Notes under the pieces: model-generated | What the model saw: the letters and a program-made list of their open reading frames with translations, nothing else | Told to the model about the DNA's origin: nothing | The model's database searches: none | Made by a program: the position numbers and the translations under genes | Assembly (NCBI RefSeq): GCF_014297445.1 | Contig: NZ_JACORU010000006.1 | Location: 186,001 to 250,000, forward strand | Direction: 5' to 3' | Length of the DNA stretch: 64,000 nucleotides | DNA from: Ramlibacter albus | GTDB lineage: Bacteria; Pseudomonadota; Gammaproteobacteria; Burkholderiales; Burkholderiaceae_C | Shown here: piece by piece, positions 17,519-26,402 of the stretch | Layout of the letters: each line of letters starts with the position of its first letter | Numbering within the stretch: the stretch's first letter is position 1

Positions 17519-18130
17519 ATGGCTGCCCCGCTGCGCTTCCATTTCGACTTCATCTCCCCGTACGGCTGGTTCGCCAGCCGCGAGATCGATGCGATCGCCG
17601 CGAAGCACGGGCGCGAGGTGGACTGGCACCCGATGCTGCTCGGCGTCTCCGTGCTGAAGGTGATGGGGCTCAAGCCGCTGCTGGATACGCCCGTCAAGGG
17701 CGCGTACGTGCGGCGCGATGTGCTGCGGCATGCGCGCAAGCGGGGGGTTGCGTTGGGGCGCAACCTCGATGGGCCGATGCCGAGCCCGCTGGCGATGGGG
17801 CGGGCGTTCTGCTGGATCCGCAAGCACCACCCCGACGTGCAAGGTGCGTCGGCGCATGCGATCTACGACGCGCACTGGGTCCGTGGGCTCGATCTTTCGA
17901 GCGCCGAAGAAATCGTGCGCGAGGTATCGCTTCCCGCCGCCGTCGACACGGGCGCCCTGCTCGCCGCGATGGCGACCGATGAACCCGCGACGCTGCTGCG
18001 CGAGTCCGTGCAGGCTTCGCTCGATGCGGGCGTGTTCGGCTCCCCCACGCTCGTCGTGGATGGCGAGCCGTTCTGGGGCCTGGACCGCCTGGGCGAAGTG
18101 GACGAGTGGCTCACCCGGGGCGGCTGGTGA
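17519..18130 (+). CDS. DsbA-family 2-hydroxychromene-2-carboxylate isomerase-like protein
   Basis: 203 residues with the thioredoxin-like kappa-GST/HCCA isomerase fold: FHFDFISPYGWFASREI at the N-terminus with Ser13 in place of a redox cysteine, and the C-terminal GVFGSPTLVVDGEPFWGLDRL typical of the family. In characterised cases it is a glutathione-dependent isomerase of naphthalene breakdown, but many homologues lack that context, as here. It overlaps the next gene by four bases (GTGA), though no functional link with an osmolyte transporter is evident. Confidence 0.87.
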   Translation: MAAPLRFHFDFISPYGWFASREIDAIAAKHGREVDWHPMLLGVSVLKVMGLKPLLDTPVKGAYVRRDVLRHARKRGVALGRNLDGPMPSPLAMGRAFCWIRKHHPDVQGASAHAIYDAHWVRGLDLSSAEEIVREVSLPAAVDTGALLAAMATDEPATLLRESVQASLDAGVFGSPTLVVDGEPFWGLDRLGEVDEWLTRGGW

Positions 18131-19605
18131 AGCGCATCGCCGCGTTCGCGGTGCTGCTCGCGTGCGTTGCGGCCCACGCACAGGAGACGCTGCGCATCGG
18201 GTCCAAGCGCTTCACCGAGTCCTACATCCTCGCGCACGTGCTCGCGCAGACGGCCGCGCCCGCCCTGCCCTCGCCGCCGCAGGTGCGCGAGGGCCTCGGC
18301 AACACGGCCATCACGTATGAAGCCCTGCGCGCCGGCCAGATCGACATGTACCCGGACTACACGGGCACGATCTCGCTGGAGATTCTCAAGAGCGACAAGC
18401 CGCTGCCGCTGGAGGAGATGAACCGCCGCCTTGCACCCTTCGGGCTCGGGGCCGCCATCCCGCTCGGCTTCAACGATGGCTACGCGCTCGCGATGCGCGC
18501 GGCGGACGCCAGGCAGCTGGGCGTGCGCACGGTCGGCGAGCTGGCGAAACAGCCGCGGCTGAAGCTGGGCCTGTCCAACGAGTTCATCGGCCGCGCCGAC
18601 GGCTGGCCGGGCCTGGCGAAGGCGTACTCGCTGCCGCACCGGCCCACCGGGCTGGACCACGGCCTCGCCTACGACGCCATCGCCGCGAAGCAGATCGACG
18701 TGATGGACATCTACACCACCGACGCGAAGATCGGGCACCTGGGCCTCGTCGTGCTGGAGGACGACAAGCGCTACTTCCCGCGCTACGACGCGATCGTGCT
18801 GTACCGGCTGGACGTGCCGAAGAAGTTCCCGCAGGCGTGGGCTGCGCTGCAGAAGCTGCAGGGGCGCATCGGCGAAGACGCGATGATCGCGATGAACGCG
18901 AAAGCGGAGCTCGACAAGCAGGGCTTCGCGGCCATCGCCGCGGGCTTTCTCGCCGGCGCACCCGCGGCACCGCAGCAGCAGCGCACGCTCGCCGAACGCA
19001 TGTTCGGCGATGGCTTCGGGCGCCTCACGCTGCAGCACATCGCGTTGGTCGCCGCATCGGTGCTGGGCGCGGTGGTGGTCGGGATTCCACTGGGCGTGCT
19101 GTCGTTCCCGCACCGCCGCCTGCGCGAGACGCTGCTTGCCGTCGCCGGCCTGCTGCAGACCATTCCCTCGATTGCGCTGCTCGCGATCCTGATCAGCCTG
19201 CTCGGCGTGATCGGCGTCGTCCCCGCGCTGGTGGCGCTCACGCTGTACGCGCTGCTGCCGGTGATGCGCAACTGCGTCACGGGCCTGCAGGAAGTGCCGC
19301 AAGGCCTGCGCGATGCGGCCACGGCACTCGGCATGACGCCGGGCCAGAGCCTGCGCGACATCCAGCTGCCGCTCGCGATGCCGACCATCCTGGCGGGCGT
19401 GCGCATCGCGACGAGCATCTCCGTGGGCACGGCGACCATCGCCGCTTTCGTCGGCGCGGGCGGTTATGGCGAGCGGATCGTCACCGGGCTGGCGCTCAAC
19501 GACCACCAGCTGCTCATGGCCGGCGCGATCCCCGCGGCCGTGCTCGCGCTGGCGAGCGAAGCCGCCTTCGGGCTGGCCGAACGCCGACTTCGGTCGCGGC
19601 GTTGA
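18127..19605 (+). CDS. Fused osmoprotectant ABC transporter receptor-permease (OpuBC-OpuBB type)
   Basis: 492 residues from GTG 18127. A signal-peptide-like start (VKRIAAFAVLLACVAAHA) leads into an OpuAC-type substrate-binding domain (about 20-280: IGSKRFTESYILAHVL, YPDYTGTI), followed by a BPD permease domain with five or six membrane helices (about 300-485) carrying the EAA loop AATALGMTPGQSLRDIQLPLAMP. Such fusions import choline, glycine betaine or related quaternary amines. Here the receptor comes first, so the binding domain should be on the periplasmic side. The ATPase gene expected beside it is absent on both sides. Confidence 0.88.
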   Translation: MKRIAAFAVLLACVAAHAQETLRIGSKRFTESYILAHVLAQTAAPALPSPPQVREGLGNTAITYEALRAGQIDMYPDYTGTISLEILKSDKPLPLEEMNRRLAPFGLGAAIPLGFNDGYALAMRAADARQLGVRTVGELAKQPRLKLGLSNEFIGRADGWPGLAKAYSLPHRPTGLDHGLAYDAIAAKQIDVMDIYTTDAKIGHLGLVVLEDDKRYFPRYDAIVLYRLDVPKKFPQAWAALQKLQGRIGEDAMIAMNAKAELDKQGFAAIAAGFLAGAPAAPQQQRTLAERMFGDGFGRLTLQHIALVAASVLGAVVVGIPLGVLSFPHRRLRETLLAVAGLLQTIPSIALLAILISLLGVIGVVPALVALTLYALLPVMRNCVTGLQEVPQGLRDAATALGMTPGQSLRDIQLPLAMPTILAGVRIATSISVGTATIAAFVGAGGYGERIVTGLALNDHQLLMAGAIPAAVLALASEAAFGLAERRLRSRR

Positions 19606-19668
19606 CCGGGAACGTGCGGGCGGTTCGGTTCACCAACCCGGTACCCGCCAACTTCCCGGAGAACCAAA

Positions 19669-21006
19669 TTGGAAAACGTCAGGTCGACGCGGCCGCGCGC
19701 CGGCACCATCCCCCCGGAGGCACGGCCTGCAGCACAGGAACCAGCAGCGGCCGACGGCCTCCAGGTCCTGCCGGGCCTCGGCGGCGTCGGGACGGTCAAG
19801 GCGCTCCTTGCGGCCGCCGGCGGTTTCGTCGCCGGGATCGCCGGCGTTCCCGTGGGGCCGGCCGTTGAGGTCGCGCGGCGGGGCATCCCCGGCGAAGGCG
19901 CAACGCCCGGGCCTGCCGTGACGATGGATGCGCAGGCTGCGCCGCTCCCGCAGGACGCAGTCACCGTCGGCTCGGGCCTTTCCGCGCCCGACGCGGTCTT
20001 GCCCGTCTACGTTGGCGTAGACGAAAAAGGCGCCCCTACCCGCAGCGCGCCCGCGGCTGCGGCGAAGGCGCGCGAGGTTGCGGGCCTGCCCAGGCGCGAG
20101 CCCGTTCTGCGGCGGCTGGTCGGCTTGCTGTGCGGCAAGAAAGGCGTGCGCAAGATCCTGGTGGGTGAATTCCACGGCCGCCCGGAGAACACGCTCATCA
20201 ACGCCGAGGTCCTCAAGGGCGCGCTGCAGGACGGCCGCCGCGTGACCTACTACCGCGAATTCGTCGTGCCGAAAAGGCATGAGCCGGAAGCCGAAGCCAT
20301 GTTGTCGCCCACCGCGGACCGCAAGCTCGCGGCAGAAAGACTCGCACATACCAGCCTCGAGCGCGGCCCGATTCCGCCCGCGGAGGAATTCGAAAGCCAC
20401 AAGAAGATGCTGGCGCACGTCAACCTGACCATCCACCCCCTCTGGTTCAAGTCGCCCGAACGCGCGGACCTCACCCGCTTCCTCAACGACCCGGCGGCGG
20501 TCAGTGTGGGCTCCACGGGGGCCGGCCATGCCCTGGACCGCAGCGCGGGTTGGGGTTTGCGGGACATCCCCTTCCTGGGCGTCGAAGGGCTGCCCAATCC
20601 CGCGGCCGAGTTGGCCTACAACCACCTGGACGCCAGCCAGCAGGCGGAGTTCGTCGACGGTTTCGCGAAGGCGCGCGGCGTGGCACCCAGCATCTTCGTG
20701 ATGTCGACGCAGTCGTTGCCCATGGGCTACCCCGTCGGCGATGCAACGGTCCGGCAGATGTTCATCGAGCACTACACCACGAATGACAGCGTGGTGATCG
20801 AAGTCCCGGGCAAGTACGGGAACATCACGCTCGTCACGAACGCCACGACGGCGGAAGACCTCGCCGACCTGCACGCGTTTGCCGACGAGAACCCGGGTGT
20901 TGCCGTCTACTCGAGGTCGCGGGCGACGCCGGAGGACATCGACGTGCACATCGGTGTGCGGCCGGACGACCAGGCACAGCCCGCGGGCGAGAAGACGGAC
21001 CTCTGA
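19669..21006 (+). CDS. Uncharacterised effector-like protein with a GExH (ChaN/Tiki-like) motif
   Basis: 445 residues; I do not recognise a named family. Residues 1-150 are Pro/Ala/Gly-rich and probably disordered, with one Gly/Ala hydrophobic patch (about 38-60) but no signal peptide. From about 155 the protein looks folded: KILVGEFHGRPENTLINAEV (GEFH at 166-169) followed by a Tyr-Tyr-x-Glu stretch resembles the GE.H...LI signature of ChaN/Tiki-like folds, also used in dermonecrotic-toxin and type III effector domains. Later segments include FLGVEGLPNPAAE and VIEVPGKYGNITLV. It stands alone between an ABC gene and a convergent acyl-CoA synthetase. An effector role is an inference. Confidence 0.75.
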   Translation: MENVRSTRPRAGTIPPEARPAAQEPAAADGLQVLPGLGGVGTVKALLAAAGGFVAGIAGVPVGPAVEVARRGIPGEGATPGPAVTMDAQAAPLPQDAVTVGSGLSAPDAVLPVYVGVDEKGAPTRSAPAAAAKAREVAGLPRREPVLRRLVGLLCGKKGVRKILVGEFHGRPENTLINAEVLKGALQDGRRVTYYREFVVPKRHEPEAEAMLSPTADRKLAAERLAHTSLERGPIPPAEEFESHKKMLAHVNLTIHPLWFKSPERADLTRFLNDPAAVSVGSTGAGHALDRSAGWGLRDIPFLGVEGLPNPAAELAYNHLDASQQAEFVDGFAKARGVAPSIFVMSTQSLPMGYPVGDATVRQMFIEHYTTNDSVVIEVPGKYGNITLVTNATTAEDLADLHAFADENPGVAVYSRSRATPEDIDVHIGVRPDDQAQPAGEKTDL

Positions 21007-21058
21007 CGCCGACCCGAGCCGTGCCGAAGTGCCGCACGCACGCTCGGCCCCCGCCAAT

Positions 21059-22828
21059 TCAGGACCGGGGCGGCGAGGCGTTCTCGAAGCCGATGTCGGC
21101 CGCAAGCGCGATCGCGCCGAGCGCAGCGCACAGCCGCGACTCGAGCCCTGCGTCGGCAGGGCCCGCGATGCGAACCGTTGCGCGGCCGCTTTCCGATACG
21201 GTGACCGTGAAACCCCGGCCGTCCAGCAGCGGCGCGAACAGCTCACGCAACTTGGTCTCGGCGGCGCGCGAGCGCAGCGCCGGCTTGTACACCTTGCCGA
21301 CGGCCGTCACGGGCAAAGCGTCCATCACCACCACGCGCCTGGGCACCGCGGGCCGCTCGTAGACCGACGGCGCGACGGCGGCGAGCAAGGCATCCGGGTC
21401 GGCAGCCGCGCCGGGCTTCAGGGACACGAAGGCGGCGGGCACTTCACCGGCATGCGCATCCGGCTCGCCCACCACCGCGCACATCGCCACAGCGGGGTGC
21501 GCGAGGAACGCGTCTTCGACGAGCTGCGGATCGATGTTGTGCGAGCCGCGGATGATGAGGTCCTTGGCGCGGCCGGTGACGTGCAGGTAGCCCTGCGCAT
21601 CGATGTGGCCGAGGTCGCCGGAGACGATCCAGCCGTCCTCGAACATGCCGGCGTTGCGCGCGGGATCGGTGTAGCCGGGGCTCACGTGCGGGCCGCGCAG
21701 CATCACGACGCCGTCGTCGCGAACCTTCACCTCGCTGTACGGCAGCCGCAGGCCTGCGGAGCCGGGCACGCGCGGGGCGGCGAAGGGCTCGATGGAAACG
21801 AGGCCCGAGCACTCCGTCATGCCGAGGATGTTGCGCACGGGGATGCCGCGCTCGCGCTCGAAGCGGTCTGCAAGCTCAGTGGGCAGTGGCGAGCCGCCGG
21901 TGTACGCGACCTTCACGGTGGAGATGTCCGCATCGACGGCCAGGTTGCACAGGTTCGCGAGGATCGTCGGCACACAGGCCAGCGCCGTCACGCGCTCGCG
22001 CTCGCAGAACTTCCAGTAGTTGCGCACGAACTCCGGGTGCCGCATGCCGAGCACCGTCGGCAGCACCTGCGTCGCGCCGATCGCCAGCAGCGCCAGGCCG
22101 TAGACGAACGCACCCGCCACGTGGAACAGCGGGAAACCGTTGATCTCCACCGTGTGTTCGTCGAACCCGTAGAACATGTGCGCGAACCACGACGTATGAG
22201 CCTCGTTGCCGTGCGTGTGCTGCACGAGCTTGGGCGCACCGGTGGTCCCGCCCGTGTGGAACAGCGATGCGATGCGGTGCGGTGACAGCTGCGGATCGAA
22301 CTGCAGCTGCGCAGGCTGCTGCGCCAGTTGCACTTCGAACCCGTCGCCGATCCACAGCACGGTCTTGTTTTCGATGCCGGGCACGCGCCGCACGGCCGAA
22401 GCCACGTCGAGCAGCGGATTGGCGCCCAGCGCCACCACCACGTTCGCGTTCGCCGCATCGAGCAGCGCCGCGACGTGGTCCGGCTGCAGCATGAAGTTGA
22501 CCGGGCATGCGCGGCCCGCGACCTGCGCGCCCCACAGCGCGTAGTGGGTCGATGGCATGTTGGGCGCGAGGATCGCCACGCTGTCCTGCGGCCCGACGCC
22601 CAGGCTGCGGAACAGGTTGGCCGCGCGGTGGATGTTGGCGAGCAGCTCGCCGTAGGTGATGCGCTCGCTGCGCGTGGACGTGTCGCCGTCGGGCAGGTAC
22701 ACGAACGCGTCGCGCGCGGCGTGCAGCCGCGCAGCGCGCTCGATCAGCCCGTAGGTCGTGCGCGCCGGGATCGACTGCTCGTACGGCGTGCGCTCGAGCT
22801 GCTCGATGTCGGCGAGCGAGCGGAACAT
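21059..22828 (-). CDS. Acyl-CoA synthetase (AMP-dependent ligase family)
   Basis: 589 residues of the ANL superfamily: P-loop-like A3 motif LFHTGGTTGAPKLVQHTH, A5 NILGMTECSG, A7 VSGDLGHIDAQGYLHVTGRAKDLI region and A10 lysine in AVGKVYKPAL. It should activate a carboxylic acid as the AMP then CoA ester; the substrate is not readable, but the neighbours (amidohydrolase, feruloyl-CoA synthase-like gene) suggest an aromatic or branched acid. The start shares one base with the amidohydrolase stop (TGATG), so both are one operon. About 40 extra C-terminal residues follow the usual end. Confidence 0.92.
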   Translation of the reverse strand: MFRSLADIEQLERTPYEQSIPARTTYGLIERAARLHAARDAFVYLPDGDTSTRSERITYGELLANIHRAANLFRSLGVGPQDSVAILAPNMPSTHYALWGAQVAGRACPVNFMLQPDHVAALLDAANANVVVALGANPLLDVASAVRRVPGIENKTVLWIGDGFEVQLAQQPAQLQFDPQLSPHRIASLFHTGGTTGAPKLVQHTHGNEAHTSWFAHMFYGFDEHTVEINGFPLFHVAGAFVYGLALLAIGATQVLPTVLGMRHPEFVRNYWKFCERERVTALACVPTILANLCNLAVDADISTVKVAYTGGSPLPTELADRFERERGIPVRNILGMTECSGLVSIEPFAAPRVPGSAGLRLPYSEVKVRDDGVVMLRGPHVSPGYTDPARNAGMFEDGWIVSGDLGHIDAQGYLHVTGRAKDLIIRGSHNIDPQLVEDAFLAHPAVAMCAVVGEPDAHAGEVPAAFVSLKPGAAADPDALLAAVAPSVYERPAVPRRVVVMDALPVTAVGKVYKPALRSRAAETKLRELFAPLLDGRGFTVTVSESGRATVRIAGPADAGLESRLCAALGAIALAADIGFENASPPRS

Positions 22829-23691
22829 CAGGCCAGCCCCAGCAGGCGTACCGCGTTGCCCTTGAGGATGCCGGGCATCACCTCGGGCTTGAACCCGGCC
22901 TCCTCGAAGTCCTTCATCCAGCGCTCCGGCGTGATCAGCGGGAAGTCGCTGCCGAAAAGGATGCGGTCCTTCAGCAGCGTGTTGGCGTACTGCACGAGTT
23001 GCTTGGGGAAGTACTTGGGCGACCAGCCCGACAGGTCGATCCAGACGTTGGGCTTGTGCGTGGCCACGGACAGCGCCTCGTCCTGCCAAGGGAAGCTGGG
23101 ATGCGCCATCACGATCTGCATGTCGGGGAAGCTGATGGCGACGTCGTCGAGGTGAATCGGGTTGCTGTACTCCAGCCGCAGCCCGCCGCCGCAACGCATG
23201 CCGCTGCCGATGCCGCTGTGCCCGGTATGGAAGATCGCCGGCATCTTGTGCGCGTCGATCACCTCGTAGATCGGCCAAGCCATCTTGTCGTACGGGTGGT
23301 AGCCCTGCACCGTCGGGTGGAACTTGAAGCCCTTGACGCCTTCTTCCTTGATCAGCCGCTCGGCCTCGCGCGCGCCCATCTTGCCCTTGTGCGGGTCGAT
23401 GGAGGCGAAGCACATCATCATGTCGCTGTTCTCGCGCGCGGCCTGGGCAATCTCCTCGTTGGGGATGCGGCGGCGGCCGAGGTTGGACTCGCTGTCCACC
23501 GTGAACATCACCAGCCCGACCTTGATCTTGCGGTAGTACTCGATGGTCTCCGCGATGGTCGGCCGCCGGTTCGAGCGGAAGTACTTGTCCGCCGCGCGGT
23601 CGTACTCCTCGCCGTAATTGTCGAAGGGGTTCCAGCAGCTCACCTCGGCATGCGTGTGCACGTCGATGGCGACCAGGTTCGCGTGATCCAT
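22828..23691 (-). CDS. Amidohydrolase-2 family metal-dependent hydrolase
   Basis: 287 residues of the ACMSD-like amidohydrolase family: VAIDVHTHAEVS (metal-binding HxH), GFKFHPTVQG, IFHTGHSG, VMAHPSFPWQDEAL and LFGSDFPL supply the usual metal and acid residues. Members decarboxylate or hydrate aromatic and ring-cleavage acids such as ACMS, gamma-resorcylate or 4-oxalomesaconate. It is the promoter-proximal gene of the minus-strand pair and faces the crotonase across a 78-base AT-rich gap, so it probably belongs to the same catabolic unit. The substrate is unknown. Confidence 0.9.
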   Translation of the reverse strand: MDHANLVAIDVHTHAEVSCWNPFDNYGEEYDRAADKYFRSNRRPTIAETIEYYRKIKVGLVMFTVDSESNLGRRRIPNEEIAQAARENSDMMMCFASIDPHKGKMGAREAERLIKEEGVKGFKFHPTVQGYHPYDKMAWPIYEVIDAHKMPAIFHTGHSGIGSGMRCGGGLRLEYSNPIHLDDVAISFPDMQIVMAHPSFPWQDEALSVATHKPNVWIDLSGWSPKYFPKQLVQYANTLLKDRILFGSDFPLITPERWMKDFEEAGFKPEVMPGILKGNAVRLLGLA

Positions 23692-23723
23692 AGGGTTTCC
23701 ACCAATCGGAAATGTGTTGAGTT

Positions 23724-23747
23724 GATTATGTTCTATAACAAATAATC
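23724..23747. promoter_or_regulatory. AT-rich inverted repeat, candidate MarR operator
   Basis: The 24-base segment has outer arms GATTAT/ATAATC and inner GTT/AAC pairs, in a GC-poor patch in the middle of the 78-base divergent gap. Its size and symmetry fit a MarR-family dimer; the MarR gene at 31841-32296 ends the plus-strand operon that starts here. Confidence 0.45.
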
Positions 23748-23769
23748 GCGCTACTCCACCGGACCTGCC

Positions 23770-24543
23770 ATGACGCATCAAGACCTGCAGCTCGACATCC
23801 GCGGCGACGTCGCCGTGGTGCGGCTCACGCGCCCCCACAAACGCAACGCGCTCTCGGACGGGCTGGTGCTTGCCATCCGCGACACGTTCCAGAGCCTGCC
23901 GGCCAACGTGCGCGCGGCCGTCATCGACGGCGAGGGCGACCACTTCTGCGCGGGGCTCGATTTGTCGGAACTGAAGGAGCGCGACGCGGGCGCGGGCATG
24001 CACCACTCTCGCATGTGGCACGCCGCCTTGGAAGAGGTGCAGTACGGCCCGGTGCCGGTGGTGGCCGCGCTGCACGGCGCCGTCGTCGGCGGTGGCCTCG
24101 AGCTCGCGGCCTCGTGCCACATCCGCGTGGCCGATGAGACCACTTTCTACGCGCTGCCCGAGGGCTCGCGCGGCATCTTCGTGGGCGGCGGCGGCGCGGT
24201 GCGCATCCCGCGCCTGATCGGTGTGGCGCGCATGACGGACATGATGCTCACCGGCCGCGTCTACAACGCCGAGGACGGCGAGAAGGCGGGCTTCGCGCAG
24301 TACCTCGTGCCCAAGGGCACCGCCACCGAGAAGGCGATCGCGCTGGCCGAACGCATCGCGCAGAACGCGCCGCTGACCAACTACGCGCTGATGCACGCGT
24401 TGCCTCGCATTGCGGAACAGCCGTCGGACCAGGGCTTCCTCACCGAGGCGCTGATGGCCGCCATCGCGCAAAGCGCGCCCGAGGCGAAGGAGCGCGTGCG
24501 CGCGTTCCTGGAGGGCAAGGCGGCGAAGGTGGCGAAGTCATGA
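23770..24543 (+). CDS. Enoyl-CoA hydratase/isomerase (crotonase family)
   Basis: 257 residues with the crotonase oxyanion-hole segments GDHFCAGLDLSELKER and VVAALHGAVVGGGLELAASC. The acidic residue of ALPEGSRGIFVGGGGAVRIP aligns with a catalytic Glu position. With a feruloyl-CoA synthase-like gene overlapping its 3' end by four bases (ATGA), it may hydrate a hydroxycinnamoyl-CoA or its breakdown product, but it is shorter than typical feruloyl-CoA hydratase/lyase (about 276) and lacks a clear match to that subgroup, so chain cleavage is not certain. Confidence 0.9.
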   Translation: MTHQDLQLDIRGDVAVVRLTRPHKRNALSDGLVLAIRDTFQSLPANVRAAVIDGEGDHFCAGLDLSELKERDAGAGMHHSRMWHAALEEVQYGPVPVVAALHGAVVGGGLELAASCHIRVADETTFYALPEGSRGIFVGGGGAVRIPRLIGVARMTDMMLTGRVYNAEDGEKAGFAQYLVPKGTATEKAIALAERIAQNAPLTNYALMHALPRIAEQPSDQGFLTEALMAAIAQSAPEAKERVRAFLEGKAAKVAKS

Positions 24544-26402
24544 GCGTGAAATACCGGTCGATGGCGTTCGGGGTCACGCGCGCCGTGTTGCGCGAGGGCG
24601 CCGGCGGCACGGTCTATGTGAAAGCCGACGTGCCGCTCGAAGCCTGCGCCCACCGCATGACCGACCGCTTCATCCATTGGGCCGAGAGCGACCCCGGCCG
24701 CGTCTTCATGGCACGCCGCGTGCGCAACGCCGACGGCACGACGGGCGACTGGAAGAAGCTCACCTACGGCGAGGCGATGCAGTCGGCGTTGAGCATCGCC
24801 CAGGCGCTCATCGACCGCGGACTGTCCGCCGACAAGCCGGTCGCGATCCTCAGCGAGAACAGCCTCGAGCATGCGCAGCTGGCGCTCGGCTGCCTCTTCG
24901 CGGGCATCCCGCACTGCCCCGTGTCGCCGGCGTATTCCACCGTGAGCCAGGACTACGACAAGCTGCGCCACGTGCTCACGACCCTCACGCCGGGCCTCGT
25001 CTTCGCGACCGACGCTGCGCGCTACGGCAAGGCGATCCAGGCAACGGTTTCCGCCGACACGGAAGTGGTGCTCTGCGAAGGCGCGCTCGAAGGCCGGCCG
25101 ATCACGCAGTGGTCCAACATCCTGCGCACGAAGCCCACGCCCGCCGTCGACGCGGCGCTGCGCAAGACCGGCCCGGACACCATCACCAAGTTCCTGTTCA
25201 CCAGCGGCTCCACCAAACTGCCCAAGGCCGTGATCAACACCCACGGCATGTGGTGCGCCAACCAGCAGCAGATGCGCCAGAGCATGCCGCTGCTGCAGGA
25301 GGGCCCGCCCGTGCTGGTGGACTGGCTGCCGTGGAACCACACCTTCGGCGGCAACCACAACGTGGGCCTGACGATCTACAACGGCGGCACGCTCTACATC
25401 GACGACGGCAAGCCCACGCCGGCGCTGATGGCCGAGACGCTGCGCAACCTGCGCGAGGTCGCGCCGACGATCTACTTCAACGTGCCGACCGGCTTCGAGG
25501 CGATCGCGCATGCGATGAAGGCCGATGCGCAGCTGCGCAAGAACCTGCTGTCGCGCGTTCGCATGTTCTTCTACTCCGGCGCGGCGCTGGCGCAGCCGGT
25601 CTGGGACCTGCTGCATGAAGTGCAGGAGGCCGAGGTCGGCGAGCGCATCGTGATGGGCACGGGGCTGGGCATGACCGAGTCGTCGCCCTTCGCGGTGTTC
25701 GTCACCAGCCCCGACGTGAAGTCGGGCCACATCGGCCTGCCCTGCCCCGGCATGGAACTCAAGCTCGTGCCGGCGGACGGCAAGACGGAGATCCGCTACA
25801 AGGGCCCCAACGTCACGCCCGGCTACTGGCGCGCACCCGACGCCACGGCCGAATGCTTCGACGAGGAAGGTTTCTTCCGCACGGGCGACGCGGTGCTGTG
25901 GATCGACCCGCAGGAGCCCGACAACGGGCTGAAGTTCGACGGCCGCATCGCCGAGGATTTCAAGCTCGCCACCGGCACGTTCGTGAGCGTCGGGCCGCTG
26001 CGCGCGAAGATCATCGCCGCCGGCGCACCGTACGTGCAGGACGCGGTGATCACCGGCTTGAACCGCAACGAGGTGGGCGCGCTTCTGTTCCCCACGCCCA
26101 AGGTGCGCTGGCTCGGCAACCACGCCGACGACGTGCCGTTGAAGGACGTGCTGGAGAGCGCACCCGTGCAGGAGCATTTCCAGTCCGTGGTGGACCAGCT
26201 GGCCGCGAGCGCCACCGGCAGCGCCAACCGCGTCGCGCGCCTGCACCTCATGCACGAGCCACCCTCGATCGACAAGGGCGAGGTCACGGACAAGGGCTCC
26301 ATCAACCAGCGCGCCGTGCTCAAGCATCGGGACGACATGGTGCAGGCCTTCCACGACGACAAGTTGCCCTTCACGCTGAAACCGCACAAGGAGAACAAAT
26401 GA
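24540..26402 (+). CDS. fcs: Feruloyl-CoA synthase-like acyl-CoA ligase
   Basis: 620 residues, the length of feruloyl-CoA synthases. Family-like traits: N-terminal segment MTDRFIHWAESDPGRVFMAR, PVAILSENSLEHAQLALGCL, SPAYSTVSQDYDKLRHVL, the A3 motif FTSGSTKLPKAVINTHGM, DWLPWNHTFGGNHN and VMGTGLGMTESSPFA. It should activate ferulate, coumarate or a related aromatic acid. It overlaps the crotonase before it and the SDR after it by four bases each (ATGA), making a tight operon. Substrate is inferred from family resemblance only; vanillin dehydrogenase is not in the window. Confidence 0.88.
   Translation: MSVKYRSMAFGVTRAVLREGAGGTVYVKADVPLEACAHRMTDRFIHWAESDPGRVFMARRVRNADGTTGDWKKLTYGEAMQSALSIAQALIDRGLSADKPVAILSENSLEHAQLALGCLFAGIPHCPVSPAYSTVSQDYDKLRHVLTTLTPGLVFATDAARYGKAIQATVSADTEVVLCEGALEGRPITQWSNILRTKPTPAVDAALRKTGPDTITKFLFTSGSTKLPKAVINTHGMWCANQQQMRQSMPLLQEGPPVLVDWLPWNHTFGGNHNVGLTIYNGGTLYIDDGKPTPALMAETLRNLREVAPTIYFNVPTGFEAIAHAMKADAQLRKNLLSRVRMFFYSGAALAQPVWDLLHEVQEAEVGERIVMGTGLGMTESSPFAVFVTSPDVKSGHIGLPCPGMELKLVPADGKTEIRYKGPNVTPGYWRAPDATAECFDEEGFFRTGDAVLWIDPQEPDNGLKFDGRIAEDFKLATGTFVSVGPLRAKIIAAGAPYVQDAVITGLNRNEVGALLFPTPKVRWLGNHADDVPLKDVLESAPVQEHFQSVVDQLAASATGSANRVARLHLMHEPPSIDKGEVTDKGSINQRAVLKHRDDMVQAFHDDKLPFTLKPHKENK

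Noticed and set aside
21007..21058. Imperfect hairpin after the 19669 gene
   Set aside because: Interrupted stem, no T run; not a convincing terminator.
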